DNA from: Bisporella sp. PMI_857
Lineage: Eukaryota > Ascomycota > Leotiomycetes > Helotiales > Helotiaceae
DNA length: 64,000 bases
Assembly (NCBI GenBank): GCA_021307315.1
Contig: JAJSPD010000095.1
Coordinates: 62,001-126,000 of the forward strand
Direction of reading: 5' to 3'
In this document: one piece after another, positions 48,828 to 61,706 of the stretch
Position numbering within the stretch: position 1 is the stretch's first letter
How the letters are laid out: each line of letters opens with the position of its first letter
The notes under the pieces: generated by a model
What the model saw: the letters and a program-made list of their open reading frames with translations, nothing else
Told to the model about the DNA's origin: nothing
The model's database searches: none
Made by a program: the position numbers and the translations under genes

Positions 48828-49215
48828 TCAAGAAAATCTTCCAATACAACGCTCATAATCGAGGATGGCCACATCCAGAGTCTGGATCGCTTCAAAAGTA
48901 TGACCAGCATCGTGGACACTGTGACCAAGCACACTCTCTAGCCCTCATAAAGCCATATCAAATGGTTCAATAACGGCATTTGCACGGTCAACCAGACCAG
49001 TAATATGGCCGGAATCAGGATCTACGCGGATATTCATACCCGAGAGGTCTTGGTGAGTCAAAACCGGCGCCAGATCTATTATCTGGCCTATATTCTTCTG
49101 TGTATTTTGGATGACTTTCATGATTCGAGGAAGCAGAGAGCTGGATAAATACCTGGGTTTCATGGTATATAAACGGCGTTTGTCTTTAGCCGGAGGCTGG
49201 GGGGGTTCTTCCACG
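48828..49215 (-). pseudogene. Broken aminoglycoside-phosphotransferase (APH)-like kinase
   Basis: Minus-strand text around 49070 reads APVLTHQDLSGMNIRVD, the Brenner-type His-x-Asp-x4-Asn catalytic motif of the APH/choline-kinase fold, followed by GHITGLVDRANAVIEPFDMA. The metal-binding Asp is kept (LVD), but the usual Trp after it is Arg. A TGA at 48945-48947 replaces the Trp expected in a Leu-Trp-Gly-Leu-Glu context, then GLESVLGHSVHDAGHTFEAI and ILDYERCIGRFS run to the stop at 48828-48830. The N-lobe upstream was not readable with confidence. Fungal members usually have unknown substrates. It is a decayed copy. Confidence 0.6.
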
Positions 49216-50290
49216 ATGTGGCATAAAACCTGAGTATTATATTAGTTTAGCGCCATAAATCGAATAGGAAATATACGAGGACTCACTTAGCGAAATATAC
49301 TACCCTGACGTCTAGCTTAGATGCAGTGATCGAGCTAGATGTAAATATACACCCAATACTTAGAGTGATTTCCATGACCCAGGCTGGTACTGAAGAGTAG
49401 GGCATCAAGCCATGATACGTAGTAAGCCGGATTAAGGTAGCTGTGGACTTGTTTGGCAAGTTAAGTCGTCGAACTGTCGGGAGGCGATTCTCCTGATCGA
49501 AATTGGATATTAAGCCGCGGGTTTGACCGTAAAGTATAGGTATAAGAAAGCCTTGCCAGGGCTTCGGCGTCACGAAGCCCTTCACCAGATTCTAAGCGTA
49601 CATATCATACTCGTTTTGAGTTACCTTATACTTTATTTCAAATAGATCTGACATCGTGTTGACAGAGAATGCTAGCAGATGAAGATCTTCTGAGTAGCTA
49701 TGAAACATACTGTCCAGAAGCTGGGAAACGCGCATTATACTAAGGTGCACACAACACATACTCCCTCCGTTTTAGCCATATTTTGTGATTGGGGGTTGTA
49801 TTGGACTCAAGCATCAGTTTTTGTCGAAACATTCTATGTGCCTGAAACAGCCACGGAATTTTTATAAGAAAGTATTCATGCAACCTCCCTTTTTTTTTCA
49901 ACCTTAAGGCGTTAAAGCCTGTCTTGCTATTTATTCTGCTTGGTTAAAGTAGCTATGTCGCTGTGGTGCCTTGAATGCGTTGAGAGATGAATATTATAAG
50001 ACGAGCGGACAAGCTGATGCCACTAAGATTTCGAGAATCAGGATGCGAGCTCTTTGTGTTTTAGTCATGTTGACATGTCGAACTGTTCTCCTAGATTATT
50101 GTTTTCCTAGTAAAGCTCTATCATACTGATAATTAGATGCAATCGCTACTCAGAGTTTGCTCGGAAACAGATATAGTAGGATAATCACGAACCTCGAGCA
50201 AAATGTTGTCATGTGCTTCATATTTTTAATGCCAACAATATATGTACAGATTCGCTAAAATGCTTCAACAAAAACATTATATACCAAGAT
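49216..50290. other. Intergenic; possible upstream remains of the APH-like relic
   Basis: A minus-strand frame at 49283-49585 could be part of the N-terminal half of the kinase relic, but no motif supports it. The remainder lies downstream of the permease gene. Confidence 0.4.
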
Positions 50291-52184
50291 CTACCGGTTC
50301 TGAAACCGCTTCCAGAATTTCCATCCGTACTCCGCTCCATCTCTTTCTCGTTTCACATCATCCCGTCCTCGAACCCTCCAGAAATACAGCGGTACGCCAG
50401 CTACTATGAATGCAACAACAATCAAAGTCTGTCCTGGCTCTGCAAATGCTGATCTACTAAGAAGAAATAGAGCTACGCAGCAGAATATAATAGGTGTCGA
50501 AAGCCACGTCTTATAAGGCCGTTCGAGGCCGGGCTCTTTGATGCGCAGAACAAGGAGGCCGAGCACGGTCAGGAAGTAAAATGTGTATCCTGCCACACCA
50601 TAAAACGTGACAAGCGTCCCAAATTCGCCTACTATAACGTAACATGTGGTAAGAACACAGTTCAAAACCATGGCATTGACAGGTGTGAAGAAAAGGCCTG
50701 TATCTTCGTCTCCAAGCATTCTGGCAATTCGCTTGCTTGCCCAATTTCGAGTTCGTAAGGTGCTGTGAGAAGGCTCGCCGCTGTTTCCTACGCCGATCTT
50801 GCCGAATATAGCGGGTAAGTAGCCCTCTTTTCCAGCAGCATAGACTAAACGTCCGCTGGTGAACGTGGTGGCATTCAGAGCACCGAAACACGATGCAGAA
50901 ACGATAAGGGCGAATAATAAGGAGCCTATGGGACCAAATACCTTTGACCCAAACATTACAGCCACTGCATTCGACTTATTGATGGTTGCTATGGGAAGGA
51001 CGAAAAAGTAGGCCACATTGGCAAGGATATATGAGATTATAACCAGTGGCATCGCGGTATGAATCACGCGTGGTAGATCCCTGGATGGATTGCGAAATTC
51101 CCCCACCACATAATTAGTCTAATGGAGTTAGTATGGATGAAATGAAGGCAGTCCATGATCTTACATTATCCCATCCATCAAACGCCCACAATCCAGCATA
51201 GATTGCCACTGCCCAGGAACTGATATTTTTATTTGTTCCATCAAACCATCCATTCGTTTTCCAGTCCTGGTTTGCTTCTCCTGAAGTAGAGAAGCCTGTG
51301 AGCGCTACCACAACTCCAATAATGGTAATTCCGAGTAATGCGACGAACTTCAAAAACATGAACAAGTCTCCCGTCCGTGTTCCCAGCTTAGTAGATATGC
51401 AATTCATGAATGTTACTGCGAACAATCCAACCAATGCGACCCCTTTATTGATCCAAGGATTAACATTCTCCGCCTCTGCGCCGATTGCTGCTCGTACCAA
51501 GTATTCACCCATAATGATTGATATGATGGCGGTTGAACCAGGCTTGAGCACCACGACGGCACACCATGTGAACAAAAATCCATATATCTCCCCGAATATT
51601 TTGGACAAGTATATTTGAGCACCTCCATTTAGCGGTATTGCTCCTCCTAGCTCTGCATAACTCGATGCGCCTGTCCAGGCCAGCAGTCCTGCAATAGCCC
51701 ACACCACCAAAGATGCCCCTGGAGATCCTGCATTTGTGTTGACCTCTTTTGGCGAGGAAAATATCCCGGAGCCAATTATCAAACCCACGATTAAAGATAA
51801 CCCGTTCAAATATGTTAAAGTTTTATGTTTTTCGAGACTGCCACCTCCCAGGCCATTCAGCGCGCTAGAAGGAGCAATTGGCGTCCCCCCTATCGGCGCA
51901 TAGCCGTTCCCAGCCGTTGATGACAGTGGATATAAATTCGAGGCAAAATCAAAAGCTGATGTCATGGAGAATGTCCGGTGGTGGCCTGTTGGACGGCTCT
52001 GCGCGGCTGGATTTCTGTCATCAAGGGGATCATCCTCTTCCAAGGACAGCTTTCTTGAGGATGCTATGCCAGACCGCGAGGATGTCGATGAGGACGAGGT
52101 TCGCGGACCCGGAGAACTTGATGCTAAGCTGGCGAGTTCCAGGGAATCTCGCGCGTTGGGCTGTAAGCTGGCGTAGGCAGGCAT
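50291..52184 (-). CDS. LAT-type amino-acid permease (APC superfamily)
   Basis: Two exons, 52184-51165 and 51118-50291, with a 46-bp intron (GTAAGA..CATTAG, branch ACTAAC). The product is 615 aa. The first 115 residues are a long, Ser-rich disordered N-terminus. Twelve hydrophobic helices follow. The first helix carries the substrate-binding Gly-Ser-Gly-Ile-Phe (LIVGLIIGSGIFSSPKEVN), typical of L-type transporters and fungal methionine permease relatives. The splice rebuilds FDGWDNTNYVVGEFRNPSRD, a conserved helix 6 to 7 text in this family. It probably imports neutral amino acids at the plasma membrane or moves them across vacuolar membranes; the substrate is not determinable. The gene is divergent with the LeuRS gene. 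Confidence 0.92.
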
Positions 52185-52610
52185 GGTTTATGTTGTGTAC
52201 TGGTAGGCGCTGGGCAGCTTCCAAGTGATGGCAGGAAAAGACTAAGGTTTATATGGTTGTAACCATGACAAGATTGCCTGCGAGCATGCCCAGGAGGGAG
52301 AAGAAAGTTGGCGAAACGTTGTGAGGGGGTGAGCGTTATGAGTGTGCTATAGTAGATGTAGCTAGTGTCGTCGTGGTCATGGCGTATACAGTACGGTAGT
52401 TATGGCTTGGTAGCATGAGTTGGTGTGTGGCTTAAACTGGAGAAGCTTGATTCATGTTCTTCCAAGCACCTGACCCCCCAAGCTATTCTCAACTGAGCCG
52501 CGTTATGGTCTGTGCGCGACGCGAAAACTCCAAATGAATATCTAAATCCATTTTAATCAATGCTATTATTCTGATAATTGATGATATAACTGCCATTGTA
52601 ATAATGGGCC
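52185..52610. promoter_or_regulatory. 426-bp divergent promoter of permease and mitochondrial LeuRS genes
   Basis: The start codons at 52184 (minus) and 52611 (plus) face away from each other. Pairing an amino-acid transporter with a leucyl-tRNA synthetase makes shared nutrient control an attractive but untested idea. No GCN4-type TGACTCA site was found. Confidence 0.45.
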
Positions 52611-55600
52611 ATGTTGCAACCAGTGGGGAGACTTCCGTGGTCGGGATGTACTCGACCAGGCGGGAAATACCTGTACAGAGGTAGCCTTAAACAGCTCTCC
52701 TCCCTTCTTCACGCAAAGCAATGTCGATCTCGCCATTGGGATGCGGATGACCGGCCAGAATATCGACCAGCAGCAGTAGAGGAGAAATGGCAGATGTATT
52801 GGATGGGCCGGCATCGGACGGATCGTCTAAGTAAAGGACCCGAGAGCGACAGTTCAGTAGAAAAGAAGAAAATGTATATCCTGCCTATGTTCCCTTACCC
52901 ATCTGGCAATCTACATCTAGGACATCTACGAGTTTATACCATATCCGATGTTCTCGCAAGATTCAAGCGTATGCAAGGGTACGATGTTTTGCACCCAATC
53001 GGCTGGGATGCCTTTGGGTTGCCCGCTGAGAATGCTGCTATTGAACGAGGCGAAGACCCTGCTGTATGGACAAAGTCGAATATAGCGCAAATGAAGGGCC
53101 AGCTGAGAGCCATGAACGGGCATTGGGATTGGGATCATGTTCGTTGTTCTTTCGTCAACAAAACGTATCACTAACATATGCAGGAATTCGCCACATGCGA
53201 TCCAACTTTTTACAAGCACACCCAACGTCTGTTCCTCCTCCTTTATGAAAATGGCCTAGCATATCAATCGGAAGCGCTGGTGAATTATGATCCAGTAGAT
53301 AAGACCGTGTTAGCAAATGAGCAAGTGGATAGCAATGGTCGCTCTTGGAGGTCTGGGGCTCTAGTCGAGAAAAAGTTGCTTAGACAATGGTTTTTCAAAA
53401 TTTCAAAATTTCGGAACGAATTATTGAATGATTTAAATGAGCTTGCAAAAGATGGTGCCTGGCCAGAGAGGGTGTTGACTATGCAAAAACATTGGCTTGG
53501 GAAGTCGATAGGAGCCCGAATCAAATTCTCAATCACTTCTCAAACAACATATAAGTTCCCTGCGATTGAGGTATTCACAACAAGACCCGACACGCTATAC
53601 GGGGTTCAATATATTGCCCTTGCAGCTAATCATCCCATCGTAGAAGACTTAGCTCAAGAAGATGAAGGTCTACGGCATTTTCTCGAGGGCATAGATGCAC
53701 TTCCGGCTGACTCCAAAATTGGCTATTTGCTACCTCAAGTTCACGCAATTAATCCTCTATCAGCAGAGGATTCAGCGACTTCCGCAGTAAAAGCGCCGTT
53801 GCCGATTTTTGTAGCTCCGTATGTTCTAGGAGATTACGGCAAAGGAGCAGTCATGGGAGTTCCCGGTCACGATGCCAGAGATCACGCCTTTTGGCGGACA
53901 AACAGCCCCAAAGAACTTATCAGAACAGTCGTTCAACCAGCACGCACCCCCAAAGGCCAGAAGGTGCCTGTTCCTTTCCTTGAACGTGGAAAGTTGTCGT
54001 CTTCCTGTGGCTCTCATAGTGGTGAGACATCTGAGATCGCGGCTAAGAAGATAATTGCCTTTTTAGAAACTAAGGGACTCGGAGTTGAAGCCGAAACTTG
54101 GCGGCTCCGGGATTGGCTGATCAGCCGGCAAAGATACTGGGGCACACCTATTCCAATCATCCATTGCGATACATGTGGTTCGGTCCCCGTACCTGAAGAT
54201 CAACTTCCAGTCGAGCTCCCTCAGGTTCATGATCATTGGGTTAAAGGGAAGGCCGGCAACCCGCTCGAAAGCGCGTATGAATGGGTAAATACGACGTGTC
54301 CGAAGTGTCATGGAGCAGCCAAGAGAGATACAGACACAATGGACACATTCGTTGATTCGAGCTGGTACTTCATGCGCTTCATTGATGCTCGCAATGACGG
54401 GATGCCATTCTCTCCTGACTTGGCAGATAAAATGCTACCTGTTGACATATACATTGGAGGTGTCGAGCATGCAATCCTGCATTTGCTTTACGCTCGGTTC
54501 ATATCTAAATTCATTGCTACATCGGGACTATGGTCCTCCGGAAACCATGGGGAGCCATTCAAGAAAGTTTTGACCCAGGGAATGGTTCATGGGAAAACTT
54601 ACTCGGATCCTTCTACTGGTCGATTTCTTAAGCCAGACGAAGTAGACCTGAGCATACCTTCCCGTCCTGTCATGATTACGAGCGGTGAAACACCTAATGT
54701 TAGCTTTGAAAAAATGTCTAAATCGAAGCACAATGGAGTTGATCCAGGGACCTGTATTGACAAATATGGTGCTGACGCCACAAGGGCACACATACTCTTT
54801 CAGGCTCCGGTCAGTGAAGTCCTTGAATGGGATGAAGAGAAGATATCAGGAGTAACGCGCTGGATGCGGCGACTATACGACCACGTTCACTCTCCTTTGC
54901 TAAAAAACCTTGACGCTATGTTTAAGGATCCAGACGAATTATACAAAGCAAGCTCCGCAAACATGGAGCGATTCCTTAACGCCACTAACCCCTATTCGAA
55001 AGCAAATAACAAGCTGTGGCATATGGTGCAAACAAAAATGATATCAATCACACAGTCATATACCGATACTGGGTCTCTCAACACAGTAATTTCAGATCTT
55101 ATGACTTTGACCAATGAGATAATTGAACACGCCAAGACGGTCCTAGACCCAGATGCCATGGCGGCAAATCATTTAGATCTACCGCACCAGATAGAGTCTG
55201 TAATATATGTGAACTGGCTTGCGTCGAAAATTATTATCCAATTGATGGCACCAATTACCCCCGCATTCTCCGAGGAATGTTGGGCTTCTCTCAATCATTC
55301 AAATAAATACCTCAAAGAGCATACCACTCCTGCACGCGACAGTCTCATCGTGAAGTTCTTTGAAAAAGTTATGCGGCGTCCATTCACCATGAACTTTGTG
55401 GAACGGGCACGACCGACTACCTTACCACATACTTCGGTCTTTGACCATCCATTCCCGAAACCCGACGGATATGCAGCTGTGGCGAGCACACAGATGTGTG
55501 CAGTTCAAGTCAACGGAAGGCTGAAGCTCGCGGTTCAGATACCGGTGCCTCCAGAGGGAGTCAATGGTAAAGAGCTTGAGGAGTGGATTGTGAAGGAGTT

Positions 55601-55706
55601 GCTCGTTCATGAAATTCAGTTGAGAAAGAAAATACCCCATGATATTCGATTAGCTAAGAAAGTGATCGTAGTCCGTGGCGGAAAGACAGCCAACTTTGTG
55701 ATGTAA
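52611..55706 (+). CDS. NAM2: Mitochondrial leucyl-tRNA synthetase
   Basis: Two exons, 52611-53138 and 53184-55706, with a 45-bp intron (GTTCGT..ATATGCAG, branch CTAAC). The product is 1016 aa. The N-terminus is basic, and a class I synthetase follows: the HIGH-type motif HLGH at residues 102-105 ([20 protein letters not shown]), [20 protein letters not shown], the CP1 editing-domain text [13 protein letters not shown] and the KMSKS motif at residues 686-690. The length and the bacterial-like order fit mitochondrial LeuRS rather than the cytosolic enzyme. It charges mitochondrial tRNA-Leu; in yeast the homologue also aids intron splicing. The donor site is weak (GTTCGT), but the join [19 protein letters not shown] is right for the family. 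Confidence 0.95.
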
Positions 55707-56717
55707 GAATGATGTATTATAGGTTTATGTGTACATTAGATTTAATAGCATTGATCTCCACATTAGAAGAGACCACTCTGTAAATTAGAATTATGAAATG
55801 ACACCTAAAGACTTGGATCTCCCATGTCTCTGGCGTAATTTTGAGACTGATCGACTGCTTCTGGCTCTCACTCATTCTGAATTTGCTTAATGATAGATAT
55901 CCTAAAGCGCAAATGTGCACTTAACTAGAAATGCATGTCTTGAACACCGGCATGAATAGTGCTATATCTAATACGGAAGCCCCTCTATTTGAGTGGGTCC
56001 TGAGTTATACTAATCGTGTCGAGGAAAAAGGATAATGCGCTCTCCTTTCGGGAACTAACCCTTAAGGAGGGGCGGGTGAGTAAAAGCTTTGCGTTAACAG
56101 AGTTAGATGCTAAAATAACAGCTGAGCCTGGAAAAAAAGAGCAGCATTTAAAATGCCAAGAGCTCGTTTGCAATGGAAGACATTAGATGCATAGTTTTGA
56201 GCCGGGCCGAGACTAGCACTATACATGACATGTTGAAGGACTTAGCCATGAAAATAGTCTAGCCTGAACTCCGGGTCAGAGTCGAAGAGAACATGTCGCA
56301 CATAGGAAAATTTGTCGCCAAGAATCACGTGCTCAAGACAAAGACAGCTCATAAAAGTCTGAATAGATTCAAGGTTGTTAAGGCCCAGACTGGCAATAAA
56401 GCTAGCAATCAGCCGAAAGCACTGGCAGACGTGAGCTTTTGCACAAGAAGAGCTTATTGTAACATATGAATGCAAAAAAACAAAAGTATCATCTAATAGC
56501 TAGTAAACCTATAAATCTAAGAAAGAAAATCACACAAATGTAGGCCAGGACAACATAAATGACTTAGTAGATTAAATATCAACCTTTACGCTACTCTTTC
56601 CAATGTAAATGATAGCTCTAATACTGTCACTTGAGGTTTGTTGACAACTGATATCATATGTAGCGAATATATAACAACTTAAGCAGCAGAGTTTTCATCA
56701 ATACTCAGATTCTCTGA
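55707..56717. other. Intergenic upstream of tRNA gene
   Basis: AT-rich; no gene supported. The last 100 bases would hold upstream elements for the tRNA. Confidence 0.5.
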
Positions 56718-56791
56718 GGTCGCTTAGCTCAGTTGGTTAGAGCGTGGTGCTAATAACGCCAAGGCCGCGAGTTCGACCCTCGTAGTGACCA
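56718..56791 (+). tRNA. tRNA-Ile (anticodon AAT)
   Basis: The 74-nt sequence starts GGTCGCT and ends AGTGACC plus discriminator A, so a 7-bp acceptor stem forms (one G-T pair). The D-arm has TTAGCTCAGTTGGTTAGA, the internal A box. The anticodon loop is GCTAATAAC, with AAT as anticodon, read as isoleucine after A-to-I modification. The T-arm is GAGTTCGACCCTC (B box). No intron is present. Confidence 0.95.
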
Positions 56792-56794
56792 GTC

Positions 56795-56800
56795 TTTTTT
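56795..56800 (+). terminator. Pol III terminator of the tRNA gene
   Basis: Six T residues begin 3 nt after the tRNA end, the usual RNA polymerase III stop. Confidence 0.8.
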
Positions 56801-57551
56801 AGCTTTTTGCTTATTGTTTTGATTATATTCAAGATGCTGGTGTGGTGGCGATGCATATGTGCACGTGGCACAGGGCCTTCGATCCGGTGCCAAGGCACCC
56901 GATGTGTTCTAGGGTCTTGGCATTTGCTTACCCGAGAAAAATCCGGAGGAAATAAGTGAAGGCCCAAGGGAACTTTAGCAGTGGGGTCTCTGTGGCGAGA
57001 GCAAATGCTGTACACTATTTTGACCCTGTACGAGGGTATATCATTTTGATGTTGAAATTGCGATTATTGTAGCATTTATTTCTGCAGAAATGAGGCTGAT
57101 CAGAATAGCCAACATTTAATTTTAGGCTACTAATTGGTGAGATATATGTTTTCGAATGTGAGAAAATGAGAGTTGTTGTAAACCGCCGGCGAGATACATT
57201 GGAAGTGAGTATGAAAAAAAGGGGGCAACAAACAGTAGACATAAACTATTCAATTTGTACAGGAGCCTTGCCAGGAAATCGAAATCGTCAATATCAGGCC
57301 ATACTGGCGTTCTTGATATGATGAAAGTTGATGCCCACAAGCCGTTATTGCAGCCGCTCGGCTCCCACTTTGGTTTGGCCCGGTGGCAGCGTTGATGAAC
57401 ATCCACTTTTGGCGGCGACGACGCCATCTTTGCACAATCTGATAAAGCAGTCGGAACCCCACATCGCATCGTAAGTTCTGATCTCATCCTTTTTTTTTAA
57501 TTGCATCTATTAAAGCACACCCCATGTATAAAATCTACGGCTAATTCAAGC
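56801..57551. other. Intergenic and MFS upstream region
   Basis: No gene supported. The minus-strand frames at 57122-57487 and 57015-57242 overlap each other and lack motifs. Confidence 0.45.
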
Positions 57552-59482
57552 ATGGAAAGAGTTGTAACGTTAGAGGTTGTGCCCGAGGCTGAAGCCCCGG
57601 ATCCTGTTGAAGAATCGTTTGACCCGAACAAGCGTCCACAATGCTTCGACTCCACGATCCAGGAATGTCTCTTTGTATTGATGGCTACAATGTCCATTGC
57701 AATGTCCTCATTCCTTAGCGGTATCTGTAGCGTCATCACTGCGCCAATTGCGAGGACGTTGAATATGACAAGTGCGGAGATCACGTGGGTCCAGGCAAGC
57801 AGCTCGTAAGCGTGGCCCCTTCTTCCACATCCTTCCTTCATAAGCTAATTAAGCTACAGACTAAGCTCGGGAGCATTTCTGCTCTTCTTCGCAAAAGTGG
57901 CAGACACATTTGGTCGGCGCCCGCTCCTCATCTTCGCTACAGGCGCCTTCTCCGTCTCGGCCCTCATCACCGGTTTCGCCAGCAACCCTTACTACCTCGA
58001 CATCCTAAATGGACTCATGGGTCTCTGGGCCGCTGCCGCTCTTCCCTCTGCAGTTGGAATTCTCGGTGCAGCTTATGCACGACCTTCGAAGCGCAAGAAT
58101 AAAGCGTTTGCCTGTTTTAGTGCAGGCAACCCAGTGGGCTTCGTGATGGGCTCCATATTCAGCGGTATTGCGGCTAATATACTCAACTGGAGATCATCCT
58201 TCTATCTGCTGGCCATCATCTACGGCTTTTTCTTTTTGGCAGCATGGTGGACTGTTCCAAAGACACAAGGGCCAACGGAGAAATTTGAGCTTGCTGCACT
58301 GAAGAGATTCGACCTTTTTGGCGTCGGACTAAGCATCGCGGGAATATCGCTATTCTGCGCTGCATTAACGTAGGCACTCTACTTGAAGAAAGGCGAAGAA
58401 TCTATGAGTCACGTGTTAATCATAATAGACTTGCTGGCGATGCGGAAGACGGGTGGAAAACTCCTTACGTGATTGTGCTGGTCATTCTCGGACTCCTCCT
58501 CATTATCAGCTTCATAGTCTGGGAAGGCTTCTATAAATATCCTTTGATGCCACTAAGAATATGGAAGGATAGGAACTTCTCGTTAGTAAGTCAACTCAAC
58601 ACGGCTTCCACAGCCTCAAATCAGAATATCTCTAACTGTTTAGATTAATGTTGTAGTCCTTCTTGGATTCATGTCGTTTGTCACTTCGAATTTTTGGCTT
58701 TCGCTCTATCTCCAGAACGTACTGGGCTGGTCACCACTCAATGTTGCAGTCCACCTCCTTCCTCAGGTTATAGGAGGGATCCTTGTCAATATTGTTGCTG
58801 GTTTCGTTTTGCATAAAGTAAACAACAAGCTCTTGAGCGGTATTGGATCTTTGGCATATGTGGCTGCTTCTTTGCTGCTGGCCAAAATGAAAGTTGATAG
58901 CTCGTACTGGGCATATATCTTCCCTTGTCTGTTGCTGAATGTGATTGGCGCAGATCTACATTTCAATGTTGCGAATGTAAGTAGTCCTCACTTCTATAAC
59001 TCGTTGTTGGGCTGCAGCATGAATGCTGATGTTGCGTTTAGATGTACGTAATGTCCTCTCTCCCAACTGAACAACAATCCCTTGGAGGCGGCATTTTCAA
59101 CACTATCACCAAGCTCTGTACAGCAATTGGTCTTGGTATCGGTACATCAATCTACAATGCAGAGTCTGAAGGAGGAGAGGCCCTACAGACAGATATCAAG
59201 CCGTATACGGCGGCATTCTGGTTCTGTGTTGGGACTGCTGCAGCTGGGTGCTTTTTCATCCCTTTCTTGACTATTGGTACACAGGGTGGGAAGAATAATG
59301 GAAGCAGTAGCGGTAGGAGTATGACGGGCCACGAGAGCATGGATGGGGTGAGAGGGGATGGGGGAAAGGAACACGAGGCGAAGGATGATGGCAAGGATGG
59401 AGATAGGGCAAGGGACGTGGAAAAGGAGGCTCTGGCTGAGGACAATATGGGTAATGTGCTGAAAGGTAAAGAGCTTTCATGA
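57552..59482 (+). CDS. Major facilitator superfamily transporter (DHA-type)
   Basis: Five exons: 57552-57805, 57860-58369, 58429-58585, 58644-58976 and 59042-59482, with introns of 54, 59, 58 and 65 bp. The product is 564 aa. The N-terminus is acidic. At least twelve helices are seen. MFS motif A appears as FFAKVADTFGRRPLLIFATG, and a motif-C-like stretch reads SAGNPVGFVMGSIFSGIAAN. Junctions rebuild QASSSLSSGAFLLFFAKVAD, FCAALTLAGDAEDGWKTPY, DRNFSLINVVVLLGFMSFV and FNVANMYVMSSLPTEQQSL. The C-terminal 80 residues are a charged Gly/Asp/Glu/Lys tail. It resembles fungal drug:H+ antiporter-family exporters of the aminotriazole-resistance group; the substrate is unknown. It stands alone, with no biosynthetic neighbours. 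Confidence 0.92.
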
Positions 59483-61706
59483 TAGATCCATAAAATAATT
59501 GTACATGCACAAAAATAAATACCAAGTACAAGAAAATGTGGCCCACGCTTCTTGAACTCAGGTTCGCCTGCTTACGATCAAACACAGCTAAATAACACCA
59601 CAAAATCTGTCAAAGGCAAGATCCGACGCGCTAGCATCGAGCTAATAGGATCGATACTCGATGGTTGACCGACAACATATCAAGTTGCTTCTATTCCAGC
59701 AATCGGCCAAGAAGCAGTGATGGGGGTGGCAATGGGTCTCAGGTTCAGATGTAGTGAGATTCTACTAGCTTATCAGGCTGAGCGCACTAGTGAAGTGTAT
59801 GGTGTCAGTGAAAGAGATCCAATGGTTGAGAAATGGCATGGTTTTGCTAGTAATGACAACAGACTAAGAAATTATAGTTAGATTCAAACTGGTCAAAAAA
59901 AAAAAATGAAACGTGTCAATCGCAGAATCCTATTTGTTGAAATATGACAAAGAGGCTGCAAGGCTAAAATATCGCATTTGGATGTAGTGAGTCAAAAAAA
60001 AGAGGTAAGGTCTTATCAACTCAAAGGCGTCTTCTTCCAAATGTGGACTGTGGCTGTCTTATAAAGAGAGAAAGTCTATATTTGTAAGTTTCCAATACAA
60101 TGCCCTGAGCCTGTGCTCACGTCAAATCACCTATACATCCGGAAAGAACGGTAAGATACTAATGTATTCTACAATACCGTACAGCAAGGTTGCATAGGTT
60201 GTGATCTTATTATAGTTTAACTTTGTTCTCAAACCTAAAATGATTTGAGCTCTCGCTCCAATGGAGTACTTTGCATGTCCCTCTGGGGAAAGCATTAAAA
60301 TGTGACTGTTTGGTCCTTGAAGAATAAATCGCATTCTGAGAATCAACAATACCTGTTCATGTGAGAGTGTACTTAGAGATACAATATGAAGTTTTCTGGA
60401 GTTTTCGGAGAATACACGGTTAACCACAGGCGGATGTTACTGTAGTAGTGATAAACTGTTTCGGATCCTCCGGCAGCGATAGGACTCTGAGCCAAGCAAA
60501 CATAACCAAAATTTGGAGTTTGCTCTGCAGACGCCATTTGGAGAATATCCACCACGTTGTGTCTGGCCTTCATCAGGCTGCGATTTTGGATATGTTAGTA
60601 TTCATGTAGCCTTATGTGAATGATAAATGGACTCTAAGGTGTAAATTGCTCTCAGCTTGATGCAAAATCATATTAAAAGTAACATAATAAGGGAATATTC
60701 CTGTAGACCATGCTGCGATAAACACAGCTATCCGCTTGTGAAACAAAACTAAACAAATAGCGCAATCAGTACAAGGCTTGAAACTTTGATTCAACGTTCT
60801 CCAGGTCACTTTGCAGGAGGATACTTATATACTAGTAAAAGCTTGTTTACCGAGGAATCCGATTCCAACGTATTTGACACAGGCTGGAAGCCGAGAAAGG
60901 GTACGAGCCTGTTTGAGCTATCAAACCTTATAACACCTTTGGGCCGCTGCGAATGCTGCTTTGTAAGACGATTGTTGACTTTCTGGTGGCACAAATCAAG
61001 TAGAGATCATCCATCGCCCGCCCTGGCTATGCTACTGTACAGTTCGTGATTCGTCTATTTAGGAGCATGGATCGTCAGCCAGAACACAGTAGCACAGATC
61101 TTGAGCGAAGGACGCCTGAGCATTAAGCCTAAGCTAAGAAAGATATGAAGCTGAGTCCACATTTAGTTGTTGCACCACAGCAAGTCTGAAGGCGAAGGAC
61201 ATGGGAACGTAGTTGTACCGTCACTGCCACATTTCGCCAAAGTTTATCACCCCAGGCATCGCCAATGCGAGCATCAATGCGAGCACCATTACACTCTACC
61301 CTGCTAAATTCAGCACCCGAGGAGTTCGCGTTAGGAGCTGATCAGACATGCAGGGGCTATTTATGCTTCCATGTCAGTGGGACAGAGTGCTGCAAGTGGT
61401 CGAAAGTGGTTTAGGCGGGAGGCCACCTGAAGACCAAGCCTTCGGGGGCGACGATCAAACGTCATACGCTGATGATAGTGTATGACGAGCCCCCTGTGGC
61501 TCAGATCCTGCACTCCCTGAATTTTGTTTTTCATAAACAACCCGAGAATAAAATAAAAGAACTTATTCCCACCATGCTAATCTTTGCGTTTTACCCCCTT
61601 TATTCAATCTTCACTCGCTGTCATCTGTCAAGTCAAGACCATTTAAAATCCGTTTGAACTATCTTTCTCACCTAATCAACCAATCTATAATCCAAATCAA
61701 GTCATC
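59483..61706. other. Intergenic, no supported gene
   Basis: More than 2 kb without a convincing gene. A minus-strand stretch around 60373-60573 has a somewhat coding-like text (MASAEQTPNFGYVCLAQSP) but is interrupted and unrecognised. The last 200 bases form the leader of the next gene and contain a CCCCT stress-element-like site near 61487. Confidence 0.45.

Noticed and set aside
56737..57015. 92-codon minus-strand frame overlapping the tRNA
   Set aside because: It is largely antisense to the tRNA-Ile gene and has no protein features.
60131..60573. Two overlapping minus-strand frames
   Set aside because: Some coding-like text, but I could not join them with sound splice sites and no family is recognisable.
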